Shown here piece by piece: positions 22,043 to 30,664 of a DNA stretch of 64,000 nt (position 1 is the first letter of the stretch; the number at the start of each line of letters is the position of its first letter). This DNA comes from Afipia sp. OHSU_II-C1. GTDB taxonomy: Bacteria > Pseudomonadota > Alphaproteobacteria > Rhizobiales > Xanthobacteraceae. The stretch is from assembly GCF_000497575.1 (NCBI RefSeq), contig NZ_APJI01000013.1:310001-374000 (forward strand), read 5' to 3'. A program made the translations under genes and the position numbers. Below the pieces are notes generated by a model. That model ran no database searches, was not told where the DNA came from, and saw nothing but the letters and a program-made list of their open reading frames with translations.

Positions 22043-22078
22043 GGGCCGTCTGGGCATTTGCGCCTGGGCACTCAGGGG
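22036..22078 (+). promoter_or_regulatory. Leader hairpin before leuA
   Basis: CCCCTGAG (22036-22043) and CTCAGGGG (22071-22078) are perfect inverted repeats; the left arm contains the leader stop codon. A smaller GCGCC/GGCGC hairpin lies at 22103-22119. Neither is followed by a T-run, so control may be by translation or a less obvious terminator. The remaining bases to leuA show only the AAAGGA ribosome site. Confidence 0.6.
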
Positions 22079-22141
22079 TTCGACGACAGCACCGAAACCC
22101 GAGCGCCCTGACGTGGCGCATCTGACCAAAGGATTTTCCCA

Positions 22142-23707
22142 ATGAATACCGCGAACAAGTCCGACAAGGACCGCGTCGTTATCTTCGACACCACCTTGCG
22201 TGACGGCGAGCAATGCCCCGGAGCGACAATGACCTTCGAGGAAAAGCTCGAGGTCGCGGATTTGCTCGACTCCATGGGCGTCGACATCATCGAGGCCGGT
22301 TTTCCGATCGCCTCCGACGGCGATTTTGAAGCCGTCCGCGAAATCGCCAAGCGCACGAAGAACGCGGTGGTTTGCGGTCTCTCCCGCGCGGCCCACAAGG
22401 ACATCGACCGCTGCGCCGAGGCAATCCGTCCGGCGCGCCGCGGCCGCATCCACACCTTCCTGTCCACCTCGCCGGTGCACATGAAGTACAAGCTGCAGAT
22501 GGAGCCGGCAGATGTGCACGAACTGGTGATCTCGCAGGTCACGAGGGCGCGCAATCACACCGATGACGTCGAGTGGTCGTCGGAAGACGGCACCCGCACG
22601 GAATTTGACTTCCTGTGCCGCTGCGTGGAATCGGCGATCAAGGCCGGTGCCGCCACCATCAATATCCCGGACACCGTCGGCTACAGCGTGCCGGAGGAAT
22701 ACTACGACCTGTTCAAGCGCGTGCGCGAGACGGTGCCGAATGCCGACAAGGCGGTGTTCTCGGTCCATTGTCACAACGACCTCGGCATGGCGGTGGCGAA
22801 TTCGCTGGCCGGTGTCCGTGCGGGTGCGCGGCAGATCGAATGCACCATCAACGGCATCGGCGAGCGTGCGGGCAATGCCGCGCTCGAGGAAGTCGTGATG
22901 GCGATGCGCGTGCGCAACGACAAGTTGCCGTACTGGAACAATATCGACACGACGATGCTGACGCGCGCATCGAAGTCGGTGGCTGCGGCGACGTCGTTCC
23001 CGGTGCAGTACAACAAGGCCATCGTCGGTCGTAATGCCTTCGCGCACGAAAGCGGCATCCATCAGGACGGCATGCTCAAGAACGCGCAGACCTACGAGAT
23101 CATGCTGCCGGAGACGGTCGGCGTGAAGCAGACCTCGCTGGTGATGGGCAAGCATTCCGGCCGCCATGCCTTCATCCACAAGCTGGAGGACATGGGCTAC
23201 AAGCTGGCGCAGAACCAATTGGAAGACGCCTTCGTGCGCTTCAAGGCTTTGGCCGACCGCAAGAAGGACATCTACGACGAAGACATCGAGGCGCTGGTCG
23301 ATCAGGAGATCGCCCACTCGCACGACCGGATTCATCTCGTGTCCCTGACGGTGATCGCCGGCACGCATGGACCGCAGCGCGCGACCATGAAGCTCGATAT
23401 CGATGGTCAGGTCAGAATCGAGGAAGCCGAGGGCAACGGTCCGGTCGACGCGACGTTCAACTGCATCAAGTCGCTGGTGCCGAACGAAGCAAAGCTGGAA
23501 CTCTATCAGGTCCATGCGGTAACTGCCGGCACCGATGCGCAGGCCGAGGTCTCCGTGCGGCTGTCGCAGGACGGGCGTTCCGTCACGGCGCGTGCTGCGG
23601 ATCCTGACACGCTGGTGGCTTCGGCGAAGGCGTATCTCAGTGCGCTGAACAAGATTGTCATGAAGAAGCAGCGTGACACGTCTGCGGTGGCTGCCGCGGG
23701 TCACTGA
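22142..23707 (+). CDS. leuA: 2-isopropylmalate synthase
   Basis: A 521-residue enzyme condensing acetyl-CoA with 2-oxoisovalerate, the first step of leucine synthesis. The DRE-TIM signature FDTTLRDGEQCPGATM starts at residue 15. HCHNDLGMAVANSLAGV carries metal-binding histidines, and GERAGNAALEEVVMAM and NAFAHESGIHQDGMLKN follow. The last 130 residues are the allosteric LeuA dimer domain that senses leucine. With ilvBH and ilvC nearby, most of the branched-chain pathway lies within 13 kb, though leuA has its own leader and terminator. Confidence 0.97.
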   Translation: MNTANKSDKDRVVIFDTTLRDGEQCPGATMTFEEKLEVADLLDSMGVDIIEAGFPIASDGDFEAVREIAKRTKNAVVCGLSRAAHKDIDRCAEAIRPARRGRIHTFLSTSPVHMKYKLQMEPADVHELVISQVTRARNHTDDVEWSSEDGTRTEFDFLCRCVESAIKAGAATINIPDTVGYSVPEEYYDLFKRVRETVPNADKAVFSVHCHNDLGMAVANSLAGVRAGARQIECTINGIGERAGNAALEEVVMAMRVRNDKLPYWNNIDTTMLTRASKSVAAATSFPVQYNKAIVGRNAFAHESGIHQDGMLKNAQTYEIMLPETVGVKQTSLVMGKHSGRHAFIHKLEDMGYKLAQNQLEDAFVRFKALADRKKDIYDEDIEALVDQEIAHSHDRIHLVSLTVIAGTHGPQRATMKLDIDGQVRIEEAEGNGPVDATFNCIKSLVPNEAKLELYQVHAVTAGTDAQAEVSVRLSQDGRSVTARAADPDTLVASAKAYLSALNKIVMKKQRDTSAVAAAGH

Positions 23708-23733
23708 TCGTCTCTTCGTCTGCGAATAAACGA

Positions 23734-23770
23734 AACGCGGTGCATCTTTCGGTGCACCGCGTTTTGCGTT
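23734..23770 (+). terminator. Intrinsic terminator of leuA
   Basis: A perfect 11-bp stem (AACGCGGTGCA 23734-23744 with TGCACCGCGTT 23753-23763) is followed by a short T-run (TTTTGCGTT). It begins 27 bases after the leuA stop. Confidence 0.88.
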
Positions 23771-23900
23771 GCAGCAATCGCGACGGCGCGCCCCCTTCTA
23801 ACGGGCAATGGTCTTGACCACGCCAGTCTGCGATGATCCGGTTTGGTCCGGAATTAAGCCTCGGAACAACCGCGGCTCAACAATGCCTTTGGGAGGTAAC

Positions 23901-24902
23901 ATGAAAAAACTCATTCTGGCTGCGGCTTCAGTCGCCGTGCTTGCGCTCGTTGGACCTGCCACGGCGCAATCGCCGATCGTCATCAAGTTCAGCCATGTCG
24001 TCGCGCCGAACACGCCGAAAGGGCAGGGCGCCGAGAAATTCAAGCAGCTTGCCGAGAAGTACACGAACGGCAAGGTGAAGGTTGAGGTCTATCCGAACTC
24101 CCAGCTCTACAAGGACAAGGAAGAGGTCGAAGCGCTTCAGCTCGGCGCCGTGCAGATGCTGGCGCCGTCGCTTGCCAAGTTCGGTCCGCTCGGCGTGAAG
24201 GAATTCGAGGTGTTCGATCTGCCTTACATCCTTCCGGACAAGGCGGCGCTCGGCCGCATCACCAAGGGTCCGGTGGGGCAGGGGTTGCTCGCCAAGCTTG
24301 AGCCGAAGGGCATCAAGGGACTGGCGTACTGGGACAACGGCTTCAAGATCATGACGGCCAACAAGCCGATGCATAAGGTTGCTGATTTCCAGGGCCTGAA
24401 GATGCGCATCCAGTCGTCGAAGGTGCTGGAAGCCGAGATGCGCGCGCTCGGCGCCATCCCGCAGGTGCTGGCATTCTCCGAAGTCTATCAGGCGATGCAG
24501 ACCGGCGTTGTCGACGGCAACGAGAACACGCCGTCGAACGTCTACACTCAGAAGATGCACGAAGTGCAGAAGCACGCCACCATCTCGAACCACGGCTACA
24601 TCGGCTATGCGGTGATCGTGAACAAGAAGTTCTGGGATGGCCTTCCGGCGGACGTGAAGCCGCAGGTCGAGAAGGCGATGGCGGAGGCGACGGAGTTCGC
24701 CAACGACATTTCGCAGAAGGAAAACGACGACGCGCTGGCGGCGATGAAGAAGGCGGGAACCACCACCTTCTATGAATTGACCCCCGCGGAGCGTGCCGAG
24801 TGGATGAAGGCCCTCGAGCCGGTCACCAACGATATGGCGTCGCGCGTCGGCAAGGATCTGATCACGGCGTTCCAGAAGGAAGCCAACGCCAAGACGAATT
24901 GA
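23901..24902 (+). CDS. dctP: TRAP transporter substrate-binding protein DctP
   Basis: A 333-residue periplasmic binding protein of a tripartite ATP-independent transporter. GGGAGG lies 5 bases before the ATG, and the signal peptide ends at ATAQ before SPIVIKFSHVVAPNTPKGQGA. Typical DctP features are LQLGAVQM, the solute-contact region GLKMRIQSSKVLEAEMRALGAIPQ (contains the carboxylate-binding Arg) and GVVDGNENTPSNVY. It binds an organic acid, probably a C4-dicarboxylate-like compound. A hairpin separates it from dctQ, allowing excess binding protein over membrane subunits. Confidence 0.95.
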   Translation: MKKLILAAASVAVLALVGPATAQSPIVIKFSHVVAPNTPKGQGAEKFKQLAEKYTNGKVKVEVYPNSQLYKDKEEVEALQLGAVQMLAPSLAKFGPLGVKEFEVFDLPYILPDKAALGRITKGPVGQGLLAKLEPKGIKGLAYWDNGFKIMTANKPMHKVADFQGLKMRIQSSKVLEAEMRALGAIPQVLAFSEVYQAMQTGVVDGNENTPSNVYTQKMHEVQKHATISNHGYIGYAVIVNKKFWDGLPADVKPQVEKAMAEATEFANDISQKENDDALAAMKKAGTTTFYELTPAERAEWMKALEPVTNDMASRVGKDLITAFQKEANAKTN

Positions 24903-24919
24903 GACAGCTTTCGTGACAG

Positions 24920-24954
24920 GAAAGTGGTCCGGGATCGACCCGGGCCACTTTCGT
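24920..24954 (+). terminator. Intercistronic hairpin between dctP and dctQ
   Basis: GAAAGTGG (24920-24927) pairs with CCACTTTC (24945-24952), with further CGGG/CCCG pairing inside. Only a weak T-tract follows, so it may be a leaky terminator or an mRNA-stabilising structure that raises dctP expression over dctQM. Confidence 0.6.
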
Positions 24955-25028
24955 CTGATAGGATGATGCGGGGCGTCAGCTGAATATCGGACCGCGCGAA
25001 GACGCGGCCGCTGCGGGTGGGGACAAAC

Positions 25029-25640
25029 TTGAAATCATTCATGCGCATCCTCGATGGCCTCGAGGAAACCCTGATCGCGACGCTGATAGCGGCCGCGACC
25101 ATCGTGATCTTTGTGGCTGTTGCGCATCGCTACACCACGGATTTCGTGGTCAGCCATCGCAGTTGGCCCGGCGCGGTGCCCGCTTATGTGTTTCTCAGCA
25201 AGATTCACCTGTCCTGGGCGCAGGAGCTTTGCATCTACATGTTCGTGTGGATGGCGAAGTTTGGCGCGGCCTATGGCGTGCGCACCGGCATTCACGTCGG
25301 TGTCGACGTTCTGGTTCTGGCGCTGAGTCCGAAGTGGCGGAAGTGGACCATCCTGTTCGGCTTGCTGTGCGGCGCGCTGTTCACCGGCATCATCGGCACC
25401 ATGGGCGCCAGTTTCGTTTACGGCCTGTCGCACACCGATCAGACCTCGCCAGATCTCGAACTGCCGAGCTGGATCGTCTATCTCTGCATCCCGCTGGGTT
25501 CTTACCTGATGTGCTTCCGCTTCCTGCAAGTGGCGTTTGCCTACTGGCGCACGGGTGATCTGCCGCATCACGATCATACGCACGTCGAAGGCATCGAGGT
25601 CGACACCGCGATTGGTCCGACGCCGGAGGGCGTCCGATGA
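25029..25640 (+). CDS. dctQ: TRAP transporter small permease DctQ
   Basis: A 203-residue four-helix membrane subunit. ILDGLEETLIATLIAAATIVIFVAV forms the first helix. WAQELCIYMFVWMAKFGAAYGVRTGIHVGVDVL is the hallmark central region of DctQ proteins. GGGGA at 25019-25023 supports the TTG start; GTG 25017 and ATG 25041 are alternatives. It has a longer loop than usual between helices 1 and 2 (YTTDFVVSHRSWPGAVPAYV). It overlaps dctM by four bases. Confidence 0.9.
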   Translation: MKSFMRILDGLEETLIATLIAAATIVIFVAVAHRYTTDFVVSHRSWPGAVPAYVFLSKIHLSWAQELCIYMFVWMAKFGAAYGVRTGIHVGVDVLVLALSPKWRKWTILFGLLCGALFTGIIGTMGASFVYGLSHTDQTSPDLELPSWIVYLCIPLGSYLMCFRFLQVAFAYWRTGDLPHHDHTHVEGIEVDTAIGPTPEGVR

Positions 25641-26965
25641 CCACGCTGTTTATCTTCGCGCTTCTCATCGCCCTGATGCTGACTGGCATGCCGATCTCGA
25701 TCGCACTCGGCCTGACGGTTCTGACGTTCCTGTTTTTCCTGACCAGCGTGCCGATCGAAGCGGTGGCGCTGAAGCTGTTCACCGGCATCGAGAACTTCGA
25801 GATCATGGCGATCCCGTTCTTCATCCTCGCCGGTAATTTTCTGACCCACGGCGGCGTCGCCAAACGCATGATCAATTTCGCGACCTCGATGGTCGGGCAT
25901 TGGTATGGCGGCCTCGGCCTCGCGGGTGTGATGGCCTGCGCATTGTTCGCTGCCATTTCAGGCTCGTCGCCGGCGACCGTGATCGCAATCGGTTCGATCC
26001 TGATGCCGGCAATGGTCGCGCAGGGCTTTCCCAAGCGCTTTGGCGCCGGCGTCATCACGACCTCGGGCGCACTGGGAATTCTGATTCCCCCATCCATCGT
26101 GATGGTGATCTACGCGGTCGCGACCGGCGGCAGCGTAGCCTTCGGTCCCGGCGGCGAACGCGTGACATCGGCCTCCGTCGGGCAGTTGTTCATGGCGGGC
26201 GTGATCCCCGGACTGATGCTGGCCTCGCTGCTCGGCCTGACAACGGTTTACCGCGCATGGAAGTTCGATTATCCGCGGCTGCCCCGCGCGACATGGGTCG
26301 AACGGTTCAAGGCATTCCGCGAGTGCATCTGGGGCCTGCTGCTGATCGTGATCGTGCTCGGCGGCATTTACGCCGGCCTGTTCACGCCGACGGAAGCGGC
26401 GGCCATGAGCGCGGTCTACGCGTTCGTGATCGCGGTGTTCGTCTACAAGGATCTGACGATCAGGGACGTGCCGCGCGTGTTGCTCGGCTCCGCCAGCATG
26501 AGCGCGATGATTCTCTACATCATCACCAACGCCGTGCTGTTCTCGTTCCTGATGACCAGTGAGCAGATTCCGCAGCAACTGACCGCATGGATGCTGGAGA
26601 AGGGCGTCAACTGGGTCACCTTCCTGATCTTCGTCAATGTCCTGCTGCTGGTGGCAGGCAACGTGATGGAAGCCAGTTCCATCGTGCTGATCACCGCGCC
26701 GATCCTGTTCCCGATCGCGGTGAAGCTCGGCATCCATCCGGTGCATCTCGGCATCCTGATGGTGGTCAACATGGAGGTCGGCATGTGTCACCCGCCGGTG
26801 GGCCTAAATCTCTATGTGGCGTCCGGTATCGCCAAGATGGGCATTACCGAACTCACCATTGCGGTGTGGCCATGGCTGCTGACAATGCTGATGTTCCTGG
26901 TGGCCGTGACTTTCGTGCCGGAAATCTCGCTGTGGCTGCCGCGAACGTTGGGGATGCTGAATTAA
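25637..26965 (+). CDS. dctM: TRAP transporter large permease DctM
   Basis: A 442-residue membrane protein with about twelve helices that moves substrate with sodium or protons. Hallmarks: TGMPISIALGLTVL, FFILAGNFLTHGGVAKRMI, ALFAAISGSSPATVIAIGSI, GALGILIPPSIVMVIYAV and NMEVGMCHPPVGLNLYVASG. It starts within the dctQ stop (ATGA). The next gene is separate in function. Substrate range follows DctP and is unknown. Confidence 0.96.
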   Translation: MTTLFIFALLIALMLTGMPISIALGLTVLTFLFFLTSVPIEAVALKLFTGIENFEIMAIPFFILAGNFLTHGGVAKRMINFATSMVGHWYGGLGLAGVMACALFAAISGSSPATVIAIGSILMPAMVAQGFPKRFGAGVITTSGALGILIPPSIVMVIYAVATGGSVAFGPGGERVTSASVGQLFMAGVIPGLMLASLLGLTTVYRAWKFDYPRLPRATWVERFKAFRECIWGLLLIVIVLGGIYAGLFTPTEAAAMSAVYAFVIAVFVYKDLTIRDVPRVLLGSASMSAMILYIITNAVLFSFLMTSEQIPQQLTAWMLEKGVNWVTFLIFVNVLLLVAGNVMEASSIVLITAPILFPIAVKLGIHPVHLGILMVVNMEVGMCHPPVGLNLYVASGIAKMGITELTIAVWPWLLTMLMFLVAVTFVPEISLWLPRTLGMLN

Positions 26966-27052
26966 TGCGCGTTCACCTAGGTGTCCAAAGCTTAAGTTGA
27001 AAGCGCGGCGGGGGCTGCCATCTTCGTGGAAGTTTCATCTGGAGATGTCCCC

Positions 27053-27643
27053 ATGAAGAAAGCCATCCTTGCCGGCGTTGCAGCGGTTGCAATCATCGGC
27101 TCGACCGCCGTCTACGCACAGCATCGCCATCATCATCAGCATATGAGCATGGAAGATCGGGCGGCCTTCGTCGATGCGAAGATCGCGTCGGTGAAAGCCG
27201 GTCTTCAGCTCACGCCGGACCAGGAAAAGCTTTGGCCGCCGGTCGAGGCGGCGGTACGAGATTTCGCCAAGCAGCGCATGGCGCAGGCCAATGCACGCGC
27301 CAGCGAACGCGATGCGCGCCGCGCCGAACGCGACCTGAAGGGCAGTCAGGACGGCAAGCCGTCAGCCCCCGATCAGACCCGCGATCCGGTCGCCCGGCTC
27401 CGTGAGCGCGCCGATCGGATGGCCGAGACCGCTGCCGGTCTGAAGAAGATCGCCGATGCCGCCGACCCGCTCTACAAGACCCTCAACGACGGCCAGAAGC
27501 GCCGGCTGGCGGTGCTGACCCGGATGGGCGGCCATCATGGCTGGCGCGGACGGGGCTTCGAGCGCGGGCTGGACGGCGACCGATTCGACGGGGATCGCGG
27601 ACCTGACCGTGATCGCGGCGCAGGCGGCTCCGAACGCCTCTGA
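27053..27643 (+). CDS. Spy/CpxP (LTXXQ) family periplasmic protein
   Basis: A 196-residue exported protein. GGAG lies 8 bases before the ATG, the signal peptide ends near VYAQ, and a His-rich stretch (HRHHHQH) starts the mature protein, possibly metal-binding. The LTXXQ core LQLTPDQEKLWPPVEAAVRDFAKQR is at about residues 55-80, with a second helical segment LYKTLNDGQKRRLAVLTRM. Family members bind unfolded proteins or sense envelope stress or metals in the periplasm. The C-terminus is rich in Arg, Asp and Gly. Confidence 0.85.
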   Translation: MKKAILAGVAAVAIIGSTAVYAQHRHHHQHMSMEDRAAFVDAKIASVKAGLQLTPDQEKLWPPVEAAVRDFAKQRMAQANARASERDARRAERDLKGSQDGKPSAPDQTRDPVARLRERADRMAETAAGLKKIADAADPLYKTLNDGQKRRLAVLTRMGGHHGWRGRGFERGLDGDRFDGDRGPDRDRGAGGSERL

Positions 27644-27672
27644 GAGACCGGCTGAAAGCCTGTCGTTAAGGT

Positions 27673-27702
27673 AAAAACCGCCGGTTTTCCGGCGGTTTTT
27701 CT
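27673..27702 (+). terminator. Strong intrinsic terminator after the Spy-like gene
   Basis: A perfect 12-bp stem (AAAAACCGCCGG 27673-27684 with CCGGCGGTTTTT 27689-27700), four-base loop and T-run. The flanking A- and T-runs make it usable in both directions. Confidence 0.9.
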
Positions 27703-27720
27703 CGTTCGGAACCACTCCGA

Positions 27721-27747
27721 TTTTCCCGCCGCCCACGGCCGGGAAAA
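27721..27747. repeat. Inverted repeat upstream of tRNA-Lys
   Basis: TTTTCCCG (27721-27728) and CGGGAAAA (27740-27747) are perfect inverted repeats with an 11-base GC-rich loop. It follows the Spy terminator and lies upstream of the presumed tRNA promoter. Function unknown. Confidence 0.45.
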
Positions 27748-27823
27748 CCTTGCAACCTTGCTGGACATGGCCGTTTCGCTTTGCTAAACGACGCCGTCCT
27801 CAACGGACATCCGGATTGGATCC

Positions 27824-27899
<76 letters not shown>

Positions 27900-27987
27900 A
27901 ACAAATCAAACAGGTTGTTGTTTTGGATTGGTGAGGACGAGTCGATGTTTCGGCTTGGCCGACCGGTTTGTCCGGGCGGCGGATGCG

Positions 27988-30252
27988 TCAGAACTGCCCG
28001 GCCGCCGTCAGGCGAACTGCAAGCGGTTCGACGGGATGCAGAACCCGGTCCATGACTCCATTCGCGCATACAGCCGCTGGCGGTATGCCCGCCTGGCATT
28101 GCGCGAACAGCGCGTCGGTCTTCAGCAGCGAGCCATAGGCGTAGGTGATCTGGTCGGACTTGCTGTCGGTCAGATTGTAGGCGTCGAGTTGAATGCGCCA
28201 TCCGTTCTCAAACCGGTAGCCGACCTGGCCGTTGAGAAGACCTGTCGCCGGTGAAACGAAAGCGCCGTCTTCCGTGAGCGGCCGCGGCCCAAAATAACGG
28301 TACCGCAATGCGCCAAACCATCCTGTCCGCTCGCCGATTCTGACACCGGCAGATGCGATCATGTTGGGCGCACCTGGAATGTAATTGCCTCGCGCATTTC
28401 CGATCTGGGCCGCGGGATAACCCGCCAGTTCGGCATAGGCCGCGGGCTGATCCGGATTGGTGCCGCGGAAGCGCGCATGCGTGACGGCAATGTCGCCGTC
28501 GAACGCCAGCCATGAGGCCGGCTGATAGTGATTGGTCCATTCGACGCCATAGCGCCGGCTGGGACGGCTCGGCTCGGTGTCGCCGGCGTCGCCCACGAAC
28601 AGAATTTCGGATGCGGAATCCAGCACGAACAGACTTAGAGAACTGTCCAGACCGGGAATAAGCTTGGTGCGGATTCCGACCTCAGCTCCGCGCGTTTTGA
28701 CCAGGAACGGTGACGACGACACGGCTTCGCTTGGGTCGGTTGGTGATACCTTGATGGTCACGCCTCTGGCGTCATTGCTGTGGAAGCCTTCGCCGGCGTT
28801 GATGAAGAATTCCGTCTTGGCGAACGGTCCGAACACGATGCTGGCCTTTGGGCTGCCGATTACGGACGTCGCCTTGCCGGAATTCACCGGATTGAGAAGT
28901 GAATTGACATTGGTCGCATAGAAATCGCCGCGATAGCCGACAATGGTTCTCAGCCAGTTGGTCCAGTAAACGGTATTTTGTATGAACAGGCCGGTACTGC
29001 CTTCCTGCACCTTGTCGTCTCGCGTGCCGGACAGGAATTGGCGCTGAACCGTGTTCGAGAGTCCGACCCTGATGGAATCGTAGCGGTTCTGTATGCCGAC
29101 CTCTGTTTGCATGGGCAGGCCGGCAAACGTGTGGTTGAACGTATGAGATGCGTTCAGACCGCCGATCACGCGACTGTCGCGCTGATGGAACTGATCCCCA
29201 TTGAGAGGATCGCCGGGAGGCACCATGGCGTCGTTCAGGAAATAGGTGAAGTTGTTGTAGAGGTCGAGCGAACTCCTGATGACGTAGAAGTTGACCTTCG
29301 TGGTTCCCTCCGCCTCGGTCTTCCTGAACTGGCCAGAAATCGAGAAGCGATTGGATCTGCCGCCGTCGGTAGGATCGAGCGCGCCGTAAAGGCCGATCAG
29401 TCCTTGCGAGATCGTGCGCAGCGGAATCTGGTCGGTCGAATTCCAGCTGTTGCTGTAAGCCATGCCGGTCAGCGAGAAGCCGTTATCGGGCGTGCCCTGC
29501 GTGTAGCGGACAACGCTGTTGAGCTTGCGCACCTTGTCCGGATTGTCCCACGGGCCGTTGTAGGTGCCGGCTTCACCGGCCACGAGCAGCGTGCCGTCTC
29601 CAACTTTCCCGGATGTGATTCCGAGCATCCGGCGATACCCGAAGCTGCCGATGGTGGATGACAGCGTCGATTTCGCGATGCTGTCGATGAGATTGATGTG
29701 GACCGCACCCACCGAGGAGAAGTCGCCTTCATCGGCGAAGTAGGGGCCCTTCCTGATGTTGACCGACTGGATCAGTTCCGGGATCTGAAAATTCAGATCG
29801 GCATAGCCCTGTCCGTGGCCATGGGTGCGCATGTTGACAGGCATCCCGTCGACGGAAATGGCGAGATCGGTCCCGTGGTCGAGATTGAAGCCGCGCAGAA
29901 AGTACTGGTTGGCTTTGCCCTCGCCGCTGTGCTGCGTGATCATCAGGCCGGGAACAACCTCAAGGGCCTCAGCGGGGCGCGAGATGGGTCGTGCGTTGAC
30001 CTCTTCTCCGCTGACATTCTTTTCGCTGGCCGAGGAAACCGGCCCGCCCATCGATGCGTCAGTGGACGGCGGCGTGTTGTTGACTCTCGTTGTTGAAACG
30101 TTGCTCCGCCGATTGCCGACCACTTCGATCGAAGGAAGCGTGCTGGCGGCGGGAGCAGACGCCTGCTGAGCCGCAGTTTCGGATGCGAGCATGAGCGAGG
30201 AAACGAGGGCGACAAGTCCGGCCTGTGCGGCGTCGGTCTTGATGCGCCGCAT
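27988..30252 (-). CDS. TonB-dependent outer-membrane receptor
   Basis: A 754-residue receptor for active uptake across the outer membrane. The chosen ATG starts a signal peptide with a basic start and a hydrophobic run ending near ASETAAQQ; a GTG 31 codons upstream lacks a ribosome site. The plug domain spans about residues 60-200, with ALEVVPGLMITQHSGEGKAN, YFLRGFNLDHGTDLAISVDG and IRKGPYFADEGDFSSVGAV. The barrel follows and ends in the expected C-terminal Phe. His-rich MRTHGHGQGY in the plug is notable. No tonB/exbBD or binding protein lies nearby, so the ligand (metal chelate or other) is unknown. A palindromic operator-like site lies about 100 bases upstream. Confidence 0.93.
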   Translation of the reverse strand: MRRIKTDAAQAGLVALVSSLMLASETAAQQASAPAASTLPSIEVVGNRRSNVSTTRVNNTPPSTDASMGGPVSSASEKNVSGEEVNARPISRPAEALEVVPGLMITQHSGEGKANQYFLRGFNLDHGTDLAISVDGMPVNMRTHGHGQGYADLNFQIPELIQSVNIRKGPYFADEGDFSSVGAVHINLIDSIAKSTLSSTIGSFGYRRMLGITSGKVGDGTLLVAGEAGTYNGPWDNPDKVRKLNSVVRYTQGTPDNGFSLTGMAYSNSWNSTDQIPLRTISQGLIGLYGALDPTDGGRSNRFSISGQFRKTEAEGTTKVNFYVIRSSLDLYNNFTYFLNDAMVPPGDPLNGDQFHQRDSRVIGGLNASHTFNHTFAGLPMQTEVGIQNRYDSIRVGLSNTVQRQFLSGTRDDKVQEGSTGLFIQNTVYWTNWLRTIVGYRGDFYATNVNSLLNPVNSGKATSVIGSPKASIVFGPFAKTEFFINAGEGFHSNDARGVTIKVSPTDPSEAVSSSPFLVKTRGAEVGIRTKLIPGLDSSLSLFVLDSASEILFVGDAGDTEPSRPSRRYGVEWTNHYQPASWLAFDGDIAVTHARFRGTNPDQPAAYAELAGYPAAQIGNARGNYIPGAPNMIASAGVRIGERTGWFGALRYRYFGPRPLTEDGAFVSPATGLLNGQVGYRFENGWRIQLDAYNLTDSKSDQITYAYGSLLKTDALFAQCQAGIPPAAVCANGVMDRVLHPVEPLAVRLTAAGQF

Positions 30253-30352
30253 CAGAGGCGAGCGGAAGGTTTCTTTGAAAATGGAAGGTACGATCTCGCC
30301 CACGGCCTGTCTGCACTCAGTAATATAAAGTCGCGCCAGCCACACTGGCGAG

Positions 30353-30378
30353 TATGACGATATTTATAAATCATCATA
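30353..30378 (-). promoter_or_regulatory. Operator-like palindrome upstream of the TonB receptor gene
   Basis: TATGACGAT (30353-30361) and ATCATCATA (30370-30378) are inverted repeats matching at 8 of 9 positions around an AT-rich 8-base centre. The site lies 101 bases upstream of the receptor start. A metal-responsive repressor would be a usual partner for such genes, but the sequence does not match a box I can name. Confidence 0.5.
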
Positions 30379-30393
30379 CACGAGGAGGGCAAT

Positions 30394-30491
30394 CGAGCGA
30401 GCTCATAAAATCGGCACCGGATGCACTGTCTGGGCTCGCTCGAGCTGGGTAAACCGCTCCGTTGCGGCAGCATCCGTTAAACTACGGATGC
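30394..30491. repeat. Two inverted repeats in the TonB receptor / patatin intergenic region
   Basis: CGAGCGAGC (30394-30402) and GCTCGCTCG (30434-30442) are a perfect 9-bp inverted repeat 31 bases apart. GCATCCGT (30470-30477) and ACGGATGC (30484-30491) form a perfect 8-bp hairpin with a 6-base loop. Neither has a T-run. Together with the operator-like site and an AT-rich leader (about 30615-30664), they are all I see in the 412-base gap 30253-30664; there is no convincing gene. Confidence 0.5.
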
Positions 30492-30664
30492 GCTGTCAGT
30501 GGCTGCTCATAAGCCGTTCTACGGCTTCGCTTTCTGTGGTGGTGCATGACAGACAACGGATAGGGCGCCAACGGCACGCTTGATATGCGCGCCGCCCGAT
30601 GTCTAGAGTTGGGGAGTTTTTGAATTTCTGATTTTTCAAATTTTTCAATCAAAAGAGATTTTTC

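Noticed and set aside
21755-23704. 649-codon open frame antisense to leuA
   Set aside because: It mirrors leuA in a GC-rich genome and encodes a His/Arg/Val-rich sequence with no recognisable domain; leuA itself has complete motifs.
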